Assembly (NCBI GenBank): GCA_943370175.1
Contig: CALRPU020000026.1
Coordinates: 13,641 to 77,640, forward strand
Source: Ideonella_A intermedia_A
GTDB taxonomy: Bacteria; Pseudomonadota; Gammaproteobacteria; Burkholderiales; Burkholderiaceae_C
Length of the DNA stretch: 64,000 bases
Direction: 5' to 3'
Position numbers and translations under genes: made by a program
Notes under the pieces: model-generated
The model's input: the letters and a program-made list of their open reading frames with translations, nothing else
Told to the model about the DNA's origin: nothing
Databases searched by the model: none
Shown: in pieces, positions 33,427 to 42,561 of the stretch
Layout of the letters: every line of letters begins with the position of its first letter
How positions within the stretch are numbered: position 1 is the first letter of the stretch

Positions 33427-34260
33427 TCAGCACTCCAGGTTGTCGATCAGCCGCGTGGCGCCGAGTCGGGCCGCCGCGAGGGCGACCCGCTGCCCGGGCC
33501 CGTCTTCGGGGCGCAGCGGCTGCAGGTCGCTGCGGCGGCGCAGCGTCAGGTAGTCCGGTTGCCAGCCACGCTCGCGCAGCGCGTCGAGCGCCTGCGACTC
33601 CAAGGCGGCCAGTGGGCGGTCGCCGGTCGAGGCCGCAGTGGCCAAGGCCTGCAAGGCGGCGCGCAGCGCAGGTGCTTCGGCCCGCTCGGCCGGCGCCAGG
33701 TAGGCGTTGCGCGACGACAGCGCCAGGCCGTCGTCGGCCCGGCAGGTCTCGCCGGCCTCGATGCGCACGTTCAGCGCGAACTGCTCGACCATGCGTCGGA
33801 TCACCATCAGCTGCTGGTAGTCCTTCTTGCCGAACACCGCCACGGCCGGCTGCACGCAGCCGAACAGCTTCATCACCACCGTGCACACGCCGGTGAAAAA
33901 GCCGGGGCGGAAATGGCCATCCAGGATGTCGGCAAGTTGCGGGTCGGGGTGCACGCGGTAGGCCTGCGGCACCGGGTACAGCTCGGTCTCGTCGGGCGCG
34001 AAGACCAGGTCGCAGCCCACCTCGGCCAATTGCTCGCAGTCGCGCGCCAAGGTGCGCGGGTAGCGGTCGAAGTCCTCGTGCGGCGCGAACTGCAGCCGGT
34101 TGACGAAGACGCTTGCCACCACCGGCAGGCCGTGCGCACGCGCCTGTGTGACCAGCGCCAGGTGGCCGGCGTGCAGGTTGCCCATCGTGGGCACGAAAGC
34201 GCAGCGGCCCGGGCCGGGCAACGCCGCGCGCAGTTCGGCGATGGTGTGGATGGTTTTCAT
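33427..34260 (-). CDS. panC: Pantothenate synthetase
   Basis: The 277-residue enzyme joins D-pantoate and beta-alanine using ATP. It shows the nucleotidyl-transferase motif PTMGNLHAGHLALV (residues 23-36) and the family segments GKKDYQQLMVIRRMV and SSRNAYL. The ATG at 34260 overlaps the panB stop (ATGA), giving a tight panB-panC operon. The length is close to the usual 280 residues. Confidence 0.95.
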   Translation of the reverse strand: MKTIHTIAELRAALPGPGRCAFVPTMGNLHAGHLALVTQARAHGLPVVASVFVNRLQFAPHEDFDRYPRTLARDCEQLAEVGCDLVFAPDETELYPVPQAYRVHPDPQLADILDGHFRPGFFTGVCTVVMKLFGCVQPAVAVFGKKDYQQLMVIRRMVEQFALNVRIEAGETCRADDGLALSSRNAYLAPAERAEAPALRAALQALATAASTGDRPLAALESQALDALRERGWQPDYLTLRRRSDLQPLRPEDGPGQRVALAAARLGATRLIDNLEC

Positions 34261-35069
34261 GCGTAGCCGTGCAAGGCGTCGTCGGGGAAGCGCCGGGCTT
34301 TGACGTCGCTGACGTAGCGGCGCACGGCGGCCTCGATCGAGGCCTCGCCTTCCATGAAGTTGCGCACGAAGCGCGGCAGTTTGCCGCGGCTGACGCCCAG
34401 CATGTCGTGCAGCACCAGCACCTGGCCCGAGCACTCGCGTCCCGCCCCGATGCCGATCACCGGAATCGGCAGCGCCTGCGTGATGTCGCGGCCCAGCGTG
34501 GCCGGCAGCAACTCCAGCACCAGCATGCCGGCGCCGGCGTCGGCCAGTTCGCGGGCGTGTTGCTTCAGCGTGGCCGCCGCGGCTTCGTTGCGGCCCTGGA
34601 TGCGGTAGCCCCCCAGCGCGTGCACCGACTGCGGTGTCAGGCCCAGGTGAGCGCACACCGGCACGCCGCGCTGGGTCAAGAAGTGCACCGTCTCGGTGGT
34701 CCAGCCGCCGCCTTCGAGCTTGACCATCTGCGCGCCGGCCTGCATCAGCACGGTGGCGCTGCGCATGGCCTGGTCGGCACCTTGCTGGTAGCTGCCGAAC
34801 GGCAGGTCGCCGATGACCCAGGCGGTCTGGTTGCCGCGCGCCACGCAGCGCGTGTGGTAGGCCATCTCGTCCAGCGTCACAGGCACCGTGCTGTGCTCGC
34901 CTTGCAGCACCATGCCCAACGAGTCGCCGACCAGGATGCAGTCGACGCCGGCGTCGCTGAGCAGTCGGGCAAAGCTGGCGTCGTAGCCCGTCAACATGGC
35001 AATGGGTTCGCCGGCGGCGTGCATTTCACGCAGGCGGTGCAGGGTGATCGGCTTGCGGTCGGTGGTCAT
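34257..35069 (-). CDS. panB: 3-methyl-2-oxobutanoate hydroxymethyltransferase
   Basis: The 270-residue enzyme makes ketopantoate from alpha-ketoisovalerate and methylene-tetrahydrofolate, the first committed step to pantothenate. Conserved parts include MLTGYDASFARLLSDAGVD, ILVGDSLGMVLQGE with the metal-binding Asp, and VPVCAHLGLTPQSVHALGG. It is followed by panC with a 4-bp overlap and preceded 14 bp away by scpA. Confidence 0.95.
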   Translation of the reverse strand: MTTDRKPITLHRLREMHAAGEPIAMLTGYDASFARLLSDAGVDCILVGDSLGMVLQGEHSTVPVTLDEMAYHTRCVARGNQTAWVIGDLPFGSYQQGADQAMRSATVLMQAGAQMVKLEGGGWTTETVHFLTQRGVPVCAHLGLTPQSVHALGGYRIQGRNEAAAATLKQHARELADAGAGMLVLELLPATLGRDITQALPIPVIGIGAGRECSGQVLVLHDMLGVSRGKLPRFVRNFMEGEASIEAAVRRYVSDVKARRFPDDALHGYA

Positions 35070-35083
35070 GCGGTGTCTCCCGT

Positions 35084-35938
35084 TCAGGCCGGCTGGTAGG
35101 CCAGGCGCACGTAGATGGGGGCGAAGGCTTCGGCCTGGGTCACTTCGAGCAGGCGCTCGCGCGCCAGTTCCAGCATGGCAATGAAGGTGACGACCAGCAC
35201 GGCCGGCCCGCGGCCGACCTCGAAGAGGTCTTCGAACTCGACGAAGCGCCGGCCCTGCAGGCGCTTGAGCACGATGCTCATGTGCTCGCGCACGCTGAGC
35301 TGCTCCCGGGTGATGGTGTGGTGCTGGTTGAGCCGGGCCCGCTTCATCAGGTCGGCCCAGGCGGCGCGGATCTCGTCGACGTCCACATCGGCCAGCCGCG
35401 GCTCCAGCGATTGCTCGATGTGCACCTGGGCGCGCAGAAAGTCGCGGCCGAACTGCGGCAGGCGGTCCAGCCGTGCCGCGGCGAGCTTCATCTGCTCGTA
35501 CTCGATCAGGCGGCGCACGAGCTCAGCGCGCGGGTCTTCGGGCTCGGCGCCGTCGGGCGACTTCTTCGGCGGCAGCAGCATGCGCGACTTGATCTCGATC
35601 AGCATCGCGGCCATCAGCAGGTAGTCGCTGGCCAATTCGAGGTTGGTCTTGCGGATCTGGTCGACGTAGGCCAGGTACTGGCGCGTGACGTCGGCCAGCG
35701 GGATGTCGAGGATGTTGAAGTTTTGCTTGCGGATCAGGTAGAGCAGCAAGTCCAGCGGGCCTTCGAAGGCCTCCAGGAAGACCTCCAGCGCGTCGGGCGG
35801 GATGTACAGGTCCTGCGGCATCGCGAACAGCGGCTCGCCGTACAGGCGCGCCACGGCCACCGTGTCGACCACGGCGGGGCTGGACGCGGCGGCGGCGTCG
35901 TCGGGGGGCGGCAGGTCCGCCGCGACCACGGTGTTCAC
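35084..35938 (-). CDS. scpA: Segregation and condensation protein A
   Basis: The 284-residue kleisin-type protein pairs with ScpB and SMC in chromosome condensation. The core begins FEGPLDLLLYLIRKQNFNI (about residue 55), with LELASDYLLMAAMLIEIKSRMLLP, and ends with the winged-helix part FVTFIAMLELARERL-like (VVTFIAMLELARERLLEV). The start is uncertain: a GTG at 35938 is used, with no strong ribosome-binding site. scpB is not in the window. Confidence 0.9.
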   Translation of the reverse strand: MNTVVAADLPPPDDAAAASSPAVVDTVAVARLYGEPLFAMPQDLYIPPDALEVFLEAFEGPLDLLLYLIRKQNFNILDIPLADVTRQYLAYVDQIRKTNLELASDYLLMAAMLIEIKSRMLLPPKKSPDGAEPEDPRAELVRRLIEYEQMKLAAARLDRLPQFGRDFLRAQVHIEQSLEPRLADVDVDEIRAAWADLMKRARLNQHHTITREQLSVREHMSIVLKRLQGRRFVEFEDLFEVGRGPAVLVVTFIAMLELARERLLEVTQAEAFAPIYVRLAYQPA

Positions 35939-35978
35939 GGTGAAGGGCGCGTCGTGGCCGGCGTGGCGGCGAAAGCCG

Positions 35979-36179
35979 TCAGGCTTTGGTCTGGTAGACG
36001 TAGGGCTGCTGGGGCACACGGGCCTCGGCGGCGTCGACCAGGGCGTCGCGGTCGACGCGCTTGTCCCACAGCAGGGCACGGCCAGCGCGTTGCTCGGCTT
36101 CCAGCGTGGGCTTCTTGGCCTTCAGGTCCTCGATGAAGGCGGTGGCTTCGGACTTGTAGTGCTTCCAGAACAGCGGCAT
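35979..36179 (-). CDS. DUF3460 family protein
   Basis: This 66-residue protein has the compact DUF3460 pattern MPLFWKHYKSEATAFIEDLK and ends VPQQPYVYQTKA. The family is restricted largely to betaproteobacteria and commonly precedes scpA, as here, 40 bp upstream. Function is unknown. It is divergent from the BamE-like gene. Confidence 0.88.
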   Translation of the reverse strand: MPLFWKHYKSEATAFIEDLKAKKPTLEAEQRAGRALLWDKRVDRDALVDAAEARVPQQPYVYQTKA

Positions 36180-36254
36180 GGTGCGCGTGGGCCCGCGCCC
36201 GCACGGGGCACTGAGGCGCTAGAGTGAATGTCCGGATTTTAGCGGGGAGGACCC

Positions 36255-36833
36255 ATGCACCATCGTGGTGGCCCGTCGGGCCTGGGCTGTTGGCGTGATC
36301 GCCCATGGGGCAAGCGGTGGCTTCGTCGGTGGACGGGCCTGCGTTCGAGCCTGACGGTGGGGCTGTCAGCGGTCCTGGGCGGCCTGGTGCTGGCGGCTTG
36401 CGACCCGCAGCGCATCGAACAACTCGAAGAAGGCGTGGCCACCGAAGCCGACGTCCGCGCCCAGTTCGGCGAGCCCGCCGCCACTTACCGCGACGACGAC
36501 GGCAGCATGACGCTGGAGTTTCCCCGTCAGCCCGAGGGGCACCGCAACTACATGATCACCTTGGGCGCCGACGGCAAGATGAGCGCGCTGCGCCAGGTGC
36601 TCAAGCCCGAGGAGTTCGCCAAGCTGCGCCCGGGCCTGGACAAGCTGCAGGTGCGACGCCTGCTGGGCCGGCCCGCCAGCACCCAGCCGCTGCCCCTGAA
36701 GCAGCAAGAAACGTGGGAATGGCGCTACCTGGGCGCCGGCAACGAAGCCTTGCTGTTCTTCGTCAACTTCGACGCCGACGGCCGCGTGCTGGACACCGGC
36801 TCTCGGCGCGACCCGCGCCAGGACGGCGGCTGA
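36255..36833 (+). CDS. bamE: BamE-like outer-membrane assembly lipoprotein
   Basis: The 192-residue protein has a long basic leader and a lipobox LVLAAC with the lipidated Cys near residue 49. Two SmpA/OmlA-type (BamE) repeats follow, the first around TEADVRAQFGEPAATYRDDDG and the second around LDKLQVRRLLGRPAS. BamE supports the BAM complex that inserts outer-membrane proteins. The doubled domain is longer than E. coli BamE (113 residues), so it may be a BamE paralogue. The usual fur neighbour is absent. Confidence 0.75.
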   Translation: MHHRGGPSGLGCWRDRPWGKRWLRRWTGLRSSLTVGLSAVLGGLVLAACDPQRIEQLEEGVATEADVRAQFGEPAATYRDDDGSMTLEFPRQPEGHRNYMITLGADGKMSALRQVLKPEEFAKLRPGLDKLQVRRLLGRPASTQPLPLKQQETWEWRYLGAGNEALLFFVNFDADGRVLDTGSRRDPRQDGG

Positions 36834-36894
36834 AGCCGATCAAGGCGAGGGGTCTGTCATCAAGCCAGGCCACGCCCACGGGCATCATGGTCCG

Positions 36895-38595
36895 GTGAAG
36901 GAAATCGAACTCAAATTCCAGGTGCCGCCCGGCCAGCGCGAGGCCGTGCGCCGCTTCGTGGCTGGCCGCGGCGACACGGCGCAACGCACCCACCTGCAGG
37001 CCGCCTACGTGGAGACGGCCGACCGCGCGCTGGCCGCCGCGCGCATGGCCTTGCGCCTGCGCCGCGAAGGCGGCCAGTGGGTGCAGACGCTCAAGGGCGC
37101 CGGCGACGATGGCCTGAGCCGCGACGAGCACAACCACCCGCTGCCCGACGTCGGCGAGGCGCTGCCAGTGATCGATGTACGGCGCCACGCCCACACGGCG
37201 GTGGGACGCCGCCTGCTGGCGCTGTTGGCCGAGGCGCCGAAGGCCGCGGCGGGCATCGCCACCTCGACCGCGACTTCAACCGCGACCGCGCCTCCAGCCT
37301 CGCCGCCCACCCAGCGCCGCGCCGACCCGCCCGGCCCAGCCCCCACGCACGCCGACCGCCTGAGCGTGGTCTACCGCAGCGACATCCACCGCCTGAGCCG
37401 GCGCCTGCGCGCGCCGCTGGGCACGGTGGAACTGGCCTTCGACGAAGGTTGGCTGATCGCCGGCAACCAGCGCCTGCCGGTGTGCGAACTGGAAATCGAG
37501 CTGGTCAGCGGCCACCCGGCGGCGGTGCTGGACGTGGCCCGCCGCTGGGCGCTGCGCCTGGGCCTGTGGCTGGACACCCGCAGCAAGGCCGAGCGCGGCG
37601 ACCTGCTGTCGCGCGGCCTGGTGGTGGCCCCACCCCGCCATGCGGAGGGCGTGCAGCTCAAGCGCCGCCAGCGGCCAGTGGACGCCCTGAAGGCGGTGAT
37701 CGCGAGCGGTCGCGATCAGGTGATCGTCAACGCCTCGCAGATCGCCGATGGCCGCCATGACCCCGGCCACGTGCACCAGCTGCGCGTGGGCCTGCGCCGC
37801 CTGCGCACCGCCTGGCGCCTGTTCGATGGCGATGCCGAGGCCGACGCGCTGGGCGCGCCGCTGGCCGAGTCCGCGGCCGTGCTGTTTCGCCAACTGGGGG
37901 CAGCCCGCGACGCGGCCGTCGTGGGCGGACCACTGGCACAGGCCCTGGGCGACGCCCTGCGGGCCACCGGGGCCGACGGCACCTTGCCCCTTCCCGCCCG
38001 CCCGCCGGGTGCCGACGCGGCCACCGCCATCGTCCGCGAACGCAGCAGCCAGGCGCTGCTGCTCAGCCTGATCGAGATGGGGGTGGCGTCGCCTGCGACG
38101 CCCGCGCCGGCCGCACCCGCCGTGACCGATCCCGTGCCCGCGCCCGATCCCGCGCCCGCGCCCGATCCCGCGCCCGTCGCTGGCGACCCCCCCCCGCGGC
38201 TGCGCGAGTTGCTGTTGCGCCGGTTGCGCGCCTGGCACCGGGCGGTGCTGCGCGACGCGGCGCAATTCGCCGCGCTGGACGACCCCGCGCGCCACCGCCT
38301 GCGCAAGCGCATCAAGCGCTTGCGCTATGCCGCCGAGTTCGCCTCGTCGCTGTTCGACGCCGTCGACCTGCGCCGCGGGTTGAAGCCGCTGCGCCAGGTT
38401 CAGTCGCGCCTGGGCGAGCTGAACGACGTGGCCGTGGCCATCGAGGCCTTCAACGCGGTCAAGGACCGCGACCCGCGCGCGTGGTTTGCGCTGGGCTGGC
38501 TCGCGGCCCGGCGCGAGGCCTTGCTGGCCGAAACGCCGGCGGCCTTGTCGGGCCTGCGACGCGCGCGCCGGGTGTGGCGCATCGACCGCAAGTGA
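36895..38595 (+). CDS. CYTH and CHAD domain protein
   Basis: The 566-residue protein starts at a GTG. The N-terminal CYTH domain (1-220) carries the EIELK signature at residues 3-7 and acidic/basic residues lining the tunnel for triphosphate binding. The C-terminal CHAD domain (about 245-560) is helical and His-rich (HQLRVGLRRLRTAWRLF; HRLRKRIKRLRYAAEF) and binds polyphosphate. A Pro/Ala/Asp repeat interrupts the CHAD domain near residues 400-435. Proteins of this type are linked to polyphosphate or triphosphate metabolism; the substrate is not determined. Confidence 0.88.
   Translation: MKEIELKFQVPPGQREAVRRFVAGRGDTAQRTHLQAAYVETADRALAAARMALRLRREGGQWVQTLKGAGDDGLSRDEHNHPLPDVGEALPVIDVRRHAHTAVGRRLLALLAEAPKAAAGIATSTATSTATAPPASPPTQRRADPPGPAPTHADRLSVVYRSDIHRLSRRLRAPLGTVELAFDEGWLIAGNQRLPVCELEIELVSGHPAAVLDVARRWALRLGLWLDTRSKAERGDLLSRGLVVAPPRHAEGVQLKRRQRPVDALKAVIASGRDQVIVNASQIADGRHDPGHVHQLRVGLRRLRTAWRLFDGDAEADALGAPLAESAAVLFRQLGAARDAAVVGGPLAQALGDALRATGADGTLPLPARPPGADAATAIVRERSSQALLLSLIEMGVASPATPAPAAPAVTDPVPAPDPAPAPDPAPVAGDPPPRLRELLLRRLRAWHRAVLRDAAQFAALDDPARHRLRKRIKRLRYAAEFASSLFDAVDLRRGLKPLRQVQSRLGELNDVAVAIEAFNAVKDRDPRAWFALGWLAARREALLAETPAALSGLRRARRVWRIDRK
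38128..38180 (+). repeat. 18-bp tandem repeat inside the CYTH-CHAD gene
   Basis: Three nearly identical 18-bp units beginning GATCCCGYGCCC encode a repeated Asp-Pro-x-Pro-Ala-Pro pattern (about residues 412-429). It is in frame and may vary in copy number between strains. Confidence 0.6.
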
Positions 38596-38602
38596 GCCCG
38601 CG

Positions 38603-40645
38603 TCAGCGCACCCGCATGCCCGGCTGTGCGCCGGGGCCGGGTTCCAGCACGAAAATGCCGGGCTGGGTCTTCTCGTCGGCGTGGCTGGCCGCCAGCACCA
38701 TGCCCTCGCTGACGCCGAACTTCATCTTGCGCGGTGCCAGGTTGGCCACCATCACCGTCAGCTTGCCGATCAGGTCGGCGGGCTGGTAGGCGCTCTTGAT
38801 GCCAGAGAACACATTGCGGGTGCGGCCCTCGCCGGCGTCCAGCGTCAGCCGCAGCAGCTTGTCCGAGCCCTCGACGGCCTCGCAGTCCACGATGCGGGCG
38901 ATGCGCAGGTCGACCTTGCTGAAGTCGTCGATCTTGATCTCGGCGGCCACGTCTTCGCCACCGGGCACCACCTTGGGTGGCTCGGGCGGCGCGAGCAGCG
39001 CGTCGAGCAGCTTCGGGTCCACGCGCTGCATCAGGTGCTGGTAGGCGCCGATGGTGTGCGCGCCAAGCGAGCGGGCCGCGTCGGCGAACTGCAGCGGCGG
39101 GCAGCGCAGGAAGGCTTCGACCTGGGCGGCCAGCGCCGGCAGCACCGGCTTCAGGTAGATGGTCAGCACGCGGAAGGCTTCGATGCACACGGTGCAAACG
39201 TCGTGCAGGGCGGCGTCCTGGCCGTCTTGCTTGGCCAGGTCCCAGGGCTTGTGGCGGTCCACGTACTCGTTGACGCGATCGGCCAGCAGCATGATTTCGC
39301 GCAGCGCGCGGCCGTAGTCGCGTTCCTCGTACAGCGCGACCACCGTGGTCTGGTGCGCGCGCAGGCCGTCCAGCAGCGCACGGCCCTCCACGCCGATGTC
39401 CGACGACAGGCGTCCGCCGAAGCGCTTGCCCAGGAAGCCCGCGGCGCGGCTGGCGATGTTGATGTATTTGCCGACCAGGTCGCTGTTGACGCGGGCCACG
39501 AAGTCGTCGGGGTTGAAGTCGATGTCCTCGACCCGGCTGTTGAGCTTGGCGGCGATGTAGTAGCGCAGCCATTCGGCGTTCATGCCGAGTTCCAGGTACT
39601 TCAGGGGCGAAATGCCGGTGCCGCGGCTCTTGCTCATCTTCTCGCCGCTGACCGTGATGAAGCCGTGCACGAAGATGTGGTCCGGCGTCTTGCGGCCGCT
39701 GAAGTGCAGCATCGCCGGCCAGAACAGCGTGTGAAAGTAGGTGATGTCCTTGCCGATGAAATGCACCTGCTCGGTGGCCGGGTCCGCCAGAAAGGCGTCC
39801 ATGTCTCGGCCCAGCCGGTTGAAGTGGTGCTGCAGCGAGGCGAGGTAGCCCACCGGCGCGTCCAGCCAGACGTAGAAGTACTTGTCCTCGGTGTCCGGGA
39901 TGCGGATGCCGAAGTACGGTGCGTCGCGGCTGATGTCCCAGTCGGCCAGGCCGCCGTGGCCTTGCTCGTCGGTGGTGAACCACTCCTTGATCTTGTTGAG
40001 CACCTCGGGCTGCAGGCGCCCGGGGGTGTTCGTCCAGTCCTGCAGGAAGTCGATGCAGCGCTGCGAGCTGAGCTGAAAGAAGTGGTGCGCGCTGCGCTTG
40101 AGCACGGGCGTGGCGCCGGTCAGCGCGGAGAACGGGTGTTTCAGCTCGGTGGGCGAGTAGACCGCGCCGCAGACCTCGCAGCTGTCGCCGTACTGGTCCT
40201 TGGCGCCGCATTTCGGGCATTCGCCCTTGATGTAGCGGTCGGGCAGGAACATGCCCTTCACCGGGTCGTAGAACTGTTCGATGCTGCGCTCGGCGATCAG
40301 GCCTTCCTTGCGCAGGGCGCGGTAGATGTCCTGTGCAAGCTGGTGGTTCTCGGGCGCGTCGGTCGAATGCCAGTGGTCGAAGGCGATGTGGAAACCGTCG
40401 AGGTAGGCGCGGCGGCCGGCGGCGATTTCGCCGACGAATTGCTGCGGCGTCTTGCCCGCCTTTTCGGCGGCGATCATGATCGGCGCGCCATGGGCGTCAT
40501 CGGCGCAGACAAAATGCACCTCGTGGCCGTTCATCCGCTGGAAGCGCACCCAGATGTCGGCCTGGATGTACTCCATCATGTGGCCGATGTGGAACGGCGC
40601 GTTGGCGTAGGGAAGGGCGGTGGTGACGAAGATCTGGCGTGTCAT
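38603..40645 (-). CDS. metG: Methionyl-tRNA synthetase
   Basis: From ATG 40645 the enzyme has 680 residues. It has the HIGH motif as PFHIGHMMEY (near 17-26), a zinc-binding insert with four cysteines (CPKCG...CEVCG, near 145-162), KMSKS in GEKMSKSRGTGI (near 333-344), the anticodon-binding helices, and a C-terminal OB-fold tRNA-binding domain (about 575-680). All catalytic motifs are present. Its start codon falls in the same CATG as the first possible start of the divergent kinase gene. Confidence 0.96.
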   Translation of the reverse strand: MTRQIFVTTALPYANAPFHIGHMMEYIQADIWVRFQRMNGHEVHFVCADDAHGAPIMIAAEKAGKTPQQFVGEIAAGRRAYLDGFHIAFDHWHSTDAPENHQLAQDIYRALRKEGLIAERSIEQFYDPVKGMFLPDRYIKGECPKCGAKDQYGDSCEVCGAVYSPTELKHPFSALTGATPVLKRSAHHFFQLSSQRCIDFLQDWTNTPGRLQPEVLNKIKEWFTTDEQGHGGLADWDISRDAPYFGIRIPDTEDKYFYVWLDAPVGYLASLQHHFNRLGRDMDAFLADPATEQVHFIGKDITYFHTLFWPAMLHFSGRKTPDHIFVHGFITVSGEKMSKSRGTGISPLKYLELGMNAEWLRYYIAAKLNSRVEDIDFNPDDFVARVNSDLVGKYINIASRAAGFLGKRFGGRLSSDIGVEGRALLDGLRAHQTTVVALYEERDYGRALREIMLLADRVNEYVDRHKPWDLAKQDGQDAALHDVCTVCIEAFRVLTIYLKPVLPALAAQVEAFLRCPPLQFADAARSLGAHTIGAYQHLMQRVDPKLLDALLAPPEPPKVVPGGEDVAAEIKIDDFSKVDLRIARIVDCEAVEGSDKLLRLTLDAGEGRTRNVFSGIKSAYQPADLIGKLTVMVANLAPRKMKFGVSEGMVLAASHADEKTQPGIFVLEPGPGAQPGMRVR

Positions 40646-41753
40646 GGTGGGCGGTTCGGCGCGCAGGGCGCCCGCGAATCGGAACGCGATTCTAGGTGGC
40701 GCCCCCGCGGTCGACCTGCTGGCCGTGGCCGTGGCCACGGCCGCGTGCTGGCTGCTGGCCGGCCGGCTGAACCTGCTGGAGCGCTACCTGCGCGTGACCA
40801 CGGGGCTCGAGGGCTGGCAGGCCGATGAGCTGGTCTTCGTGCTGGCCGGCCTGGCGCTCGGTCTGATGTGGTATGCGCTGCGCCGTTGGGGCGACGCCCG
40901 GCGCGCGCTGGCCTTGCACCAGCGCGCCGAGCACCGCGTGGGCGAGCTGCTGCTGCACAACCGAGAGCTGGCCCAGCAGCTGATCGCCGTGCAGGACAAC
41001 GAGCGGCGGGCACTGGCCCGCGAGCTGCACGACGAGCTGGGCCAGAGCTGCACCGCCGTGCGCGCCGAGGCCGCGATGATCGAACGCCACTTGGCGCCGC
41101 TGGTGTCGGGCGCTTCGGCGTCACTGGCGGTGCCTTCGGTGCCATGGGTGCCGCCGGATCAGGCCAGCCTCGGGCCGCCACCCCATCCCACCGCGCCGAC
41201 CGATCCCGCCAGCGCCGCCATCGTGCAAGCCCGCGCTGCGGCGCGGCGCATCGAGTCCACCGCCGACGCGCTGTACCGCTGCGTGCGCCAGATGTTGCGC
41301 CGCCTGCGCCCGGCCGAGCTGGACGCGCTGGGCCTGGTTGACGCCATCCAGGCCCTGTGCGAAAGCTGGGAAACCAGCAGCGGCGTGGCCTGCGTCTTCC
41401 ACTACGACGGCGATGCCGCGCAGTGGGCCGGTTTGAGCGATTCGGTCAACGTGACCATCTACCGCGTGGTGCAGGAAGCCTTGTCCAACGTGATGCGGCA
41501 CGCCGGTGCCACCCAGGTGCGCATCGCGCTGCGCCACGACGCGGCGTGCGAGGGGTCGCCCGCGGCGGCGCCAGCGCTGACCGTGCACGTCGACGACGAC
41601 GGCCGTGGCATGGACACCACCGCGCCACGCCACGGCCTCGGCCTGCTTGGTGCTGCAGAGCGGGCGGCCTTGCTCGGCGGCGAGTTGAGCTTGAACAGCA
41701 CGCCCGGCCAGGGCCTGTCGCTGTGCATGCGGCTGCCGCGGGTGACCGCATGA
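40644..41753 (+). CDS. NarX/DegS-type sensor histidine kinase (HisKA_3)
   Basis: The protein is about 369 residues from ATG 40644; the true start may be a little downstream, since 40644 overlaps the metG start. Two hydrophobic helices (about 20-40 and 60-78) are followed by a coiled segment, the HisKA_3 motif LARELHDELGQSCTAVRAE with the phospho-His near residue 130, a Pro-rich insertion, and a HATPase domain (YRVVQEALSNVMRHA; GRGMD; HGLGLLGAAERAALLGG). Its stop overlaps the next regulator's ATG by 4 bp. Signal unknown. Confidence 0.85.
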   Translation: MVGGSARRAPANRNAILGGAPAVDLLAVAVATAACWLLAGRLNLLERYLRVTTGLEGWQADELVFVLAGLALGLMWYALRRWGDARRALALHQRAEHRVGELLLHNRELAQQLIAVQDNERRALARELHDELGQSCTAVRAEAAMIERHLAPLVSGASASLAVPSVPWVPPDQASLGPPPHPTAPTDPASAAIVQARAAARRIESTADALYRCVRQMLRRLRPAELDALGLVDAIQALCESWETSSGVACVFHYDGDAAQWAGLSDSVNVTIYRVVQEALSNVMRHAGATQVRIALRHDAACEGSPAAAPALTVHVDDDGRGMDTTAPRHGLGLLGAAERAALLGGELSLNSTPGQGLSLCMRLPRVTA

Positions 41754-42439
41754 TCCGCGTGCTGCTGGTCGACGACCATCCGGTGGTGCGCACTGGGTAT
41801 GCCCGGTTGCTGGAACAGGCCGGCGACGTGCAGGTGGTGGCCGAAGCCGACAGCGCCGAACAGGCGGTGGCCCGGCTTCAAAACGGCCCGGCCGTCGACG
41901 TGGTCATCACCGACCTGGCGATGCCCGGCGCCGGCGGGCTGGAGTTGGTCCGCCGCATCATGGCCCACCTGCCGCACGCCCGCGTGCTGGTGTTCAGCAT
42001 GCACGACAGCGCCGCGCTGGTGCAGCGCGCCATCGACGTCGGCGCGCTGGGCTTCGTCGCCAAGAGCAGCCCGCCCGAGGTGCTGGTGCACGCGGTGCGG
42101 GAAGTTCACGCGGGGCGCCGTGCCTTGCAGGTGGACCCGTCCGGCGCGCTGTTGTCCGGCGCCGACTGGCTCACCGCCGCCGCGCCGCGCAGCACCGAGT
42201 CGGGCGACCGCGGGCGCCTGGCCGAGCTCACCGAGCGCGAGCTGGCGCTGTTCCGCCTGCTGGCTCAAGGCCATGCGCTGAGCGACTGCGCCCGCCAGCT
42301 CGGCCTGAGCCCGAAGACGGCGTCCAACTACCAGACCCTGATCCGCGACAAGCTCGGCGTGGCCACCTCCGCCGCCCTGGTGCACTTCGCCATCCGCTGT
42401 GGCGTCATCAGCCCGTCGGGTGCGGACCCCACGGCCTGA
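41750..42439 (+). CDS. NarL/FixJ-type response regulator
   Basis: The 229-residue protein starts MIRVLLVDDHPVVRTGY. The receiver domain has its phospho-acceptor Asp in VVITDLAMPGAGG (near 58) and Lys in VAKSS (near 106); the LuxR HTH is at about 160-220 (LTERELALFRLLAQGHALSDCARQL...KTASNYQTLI). It is the partner of the upstream kinase (ATGA overlap). The M91 peptidase gene lies 122 bp downstream on the same strand, and could be a target or merely a neighbour. Confidence 0.9.
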   Translation: MIRVLLVDDHPVVRTGYARLLEQAGDVQVVAEADSAEQAVARLQNGPAVDVVITDLAMPGAGGLELVRRIMAHLPHARVLVFSMHDSAALVQRAIDVGALGFVAKSSPPEVLVHAVREVHAGRRALQVDPSGALLSGADWLTAAAPRSTESGDRGRLAELTERELALFRLLAQGHALSDCARQLGLSPKTASNYQTLIRDKLGVATSAALVHFAIRCGVISPSGADPTA

Positions 42440-42561
42440 GTGCAGGGCGTTCGGCCGCGAGGACGCGGCTTCGCATCTCGGCCTGCCGACCCCACGGGCG
42501 GGACCACGATGGCGCTTGGGATGGGACGGCGGACGACCTCAGACCGCGAAAGGAACGCGCG

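Noticed and set aside
38486..40828. Long plus-strand frame opposite metG
   Set aside because: Composition-driven shadow of metG; no recognisable domain and no start context.
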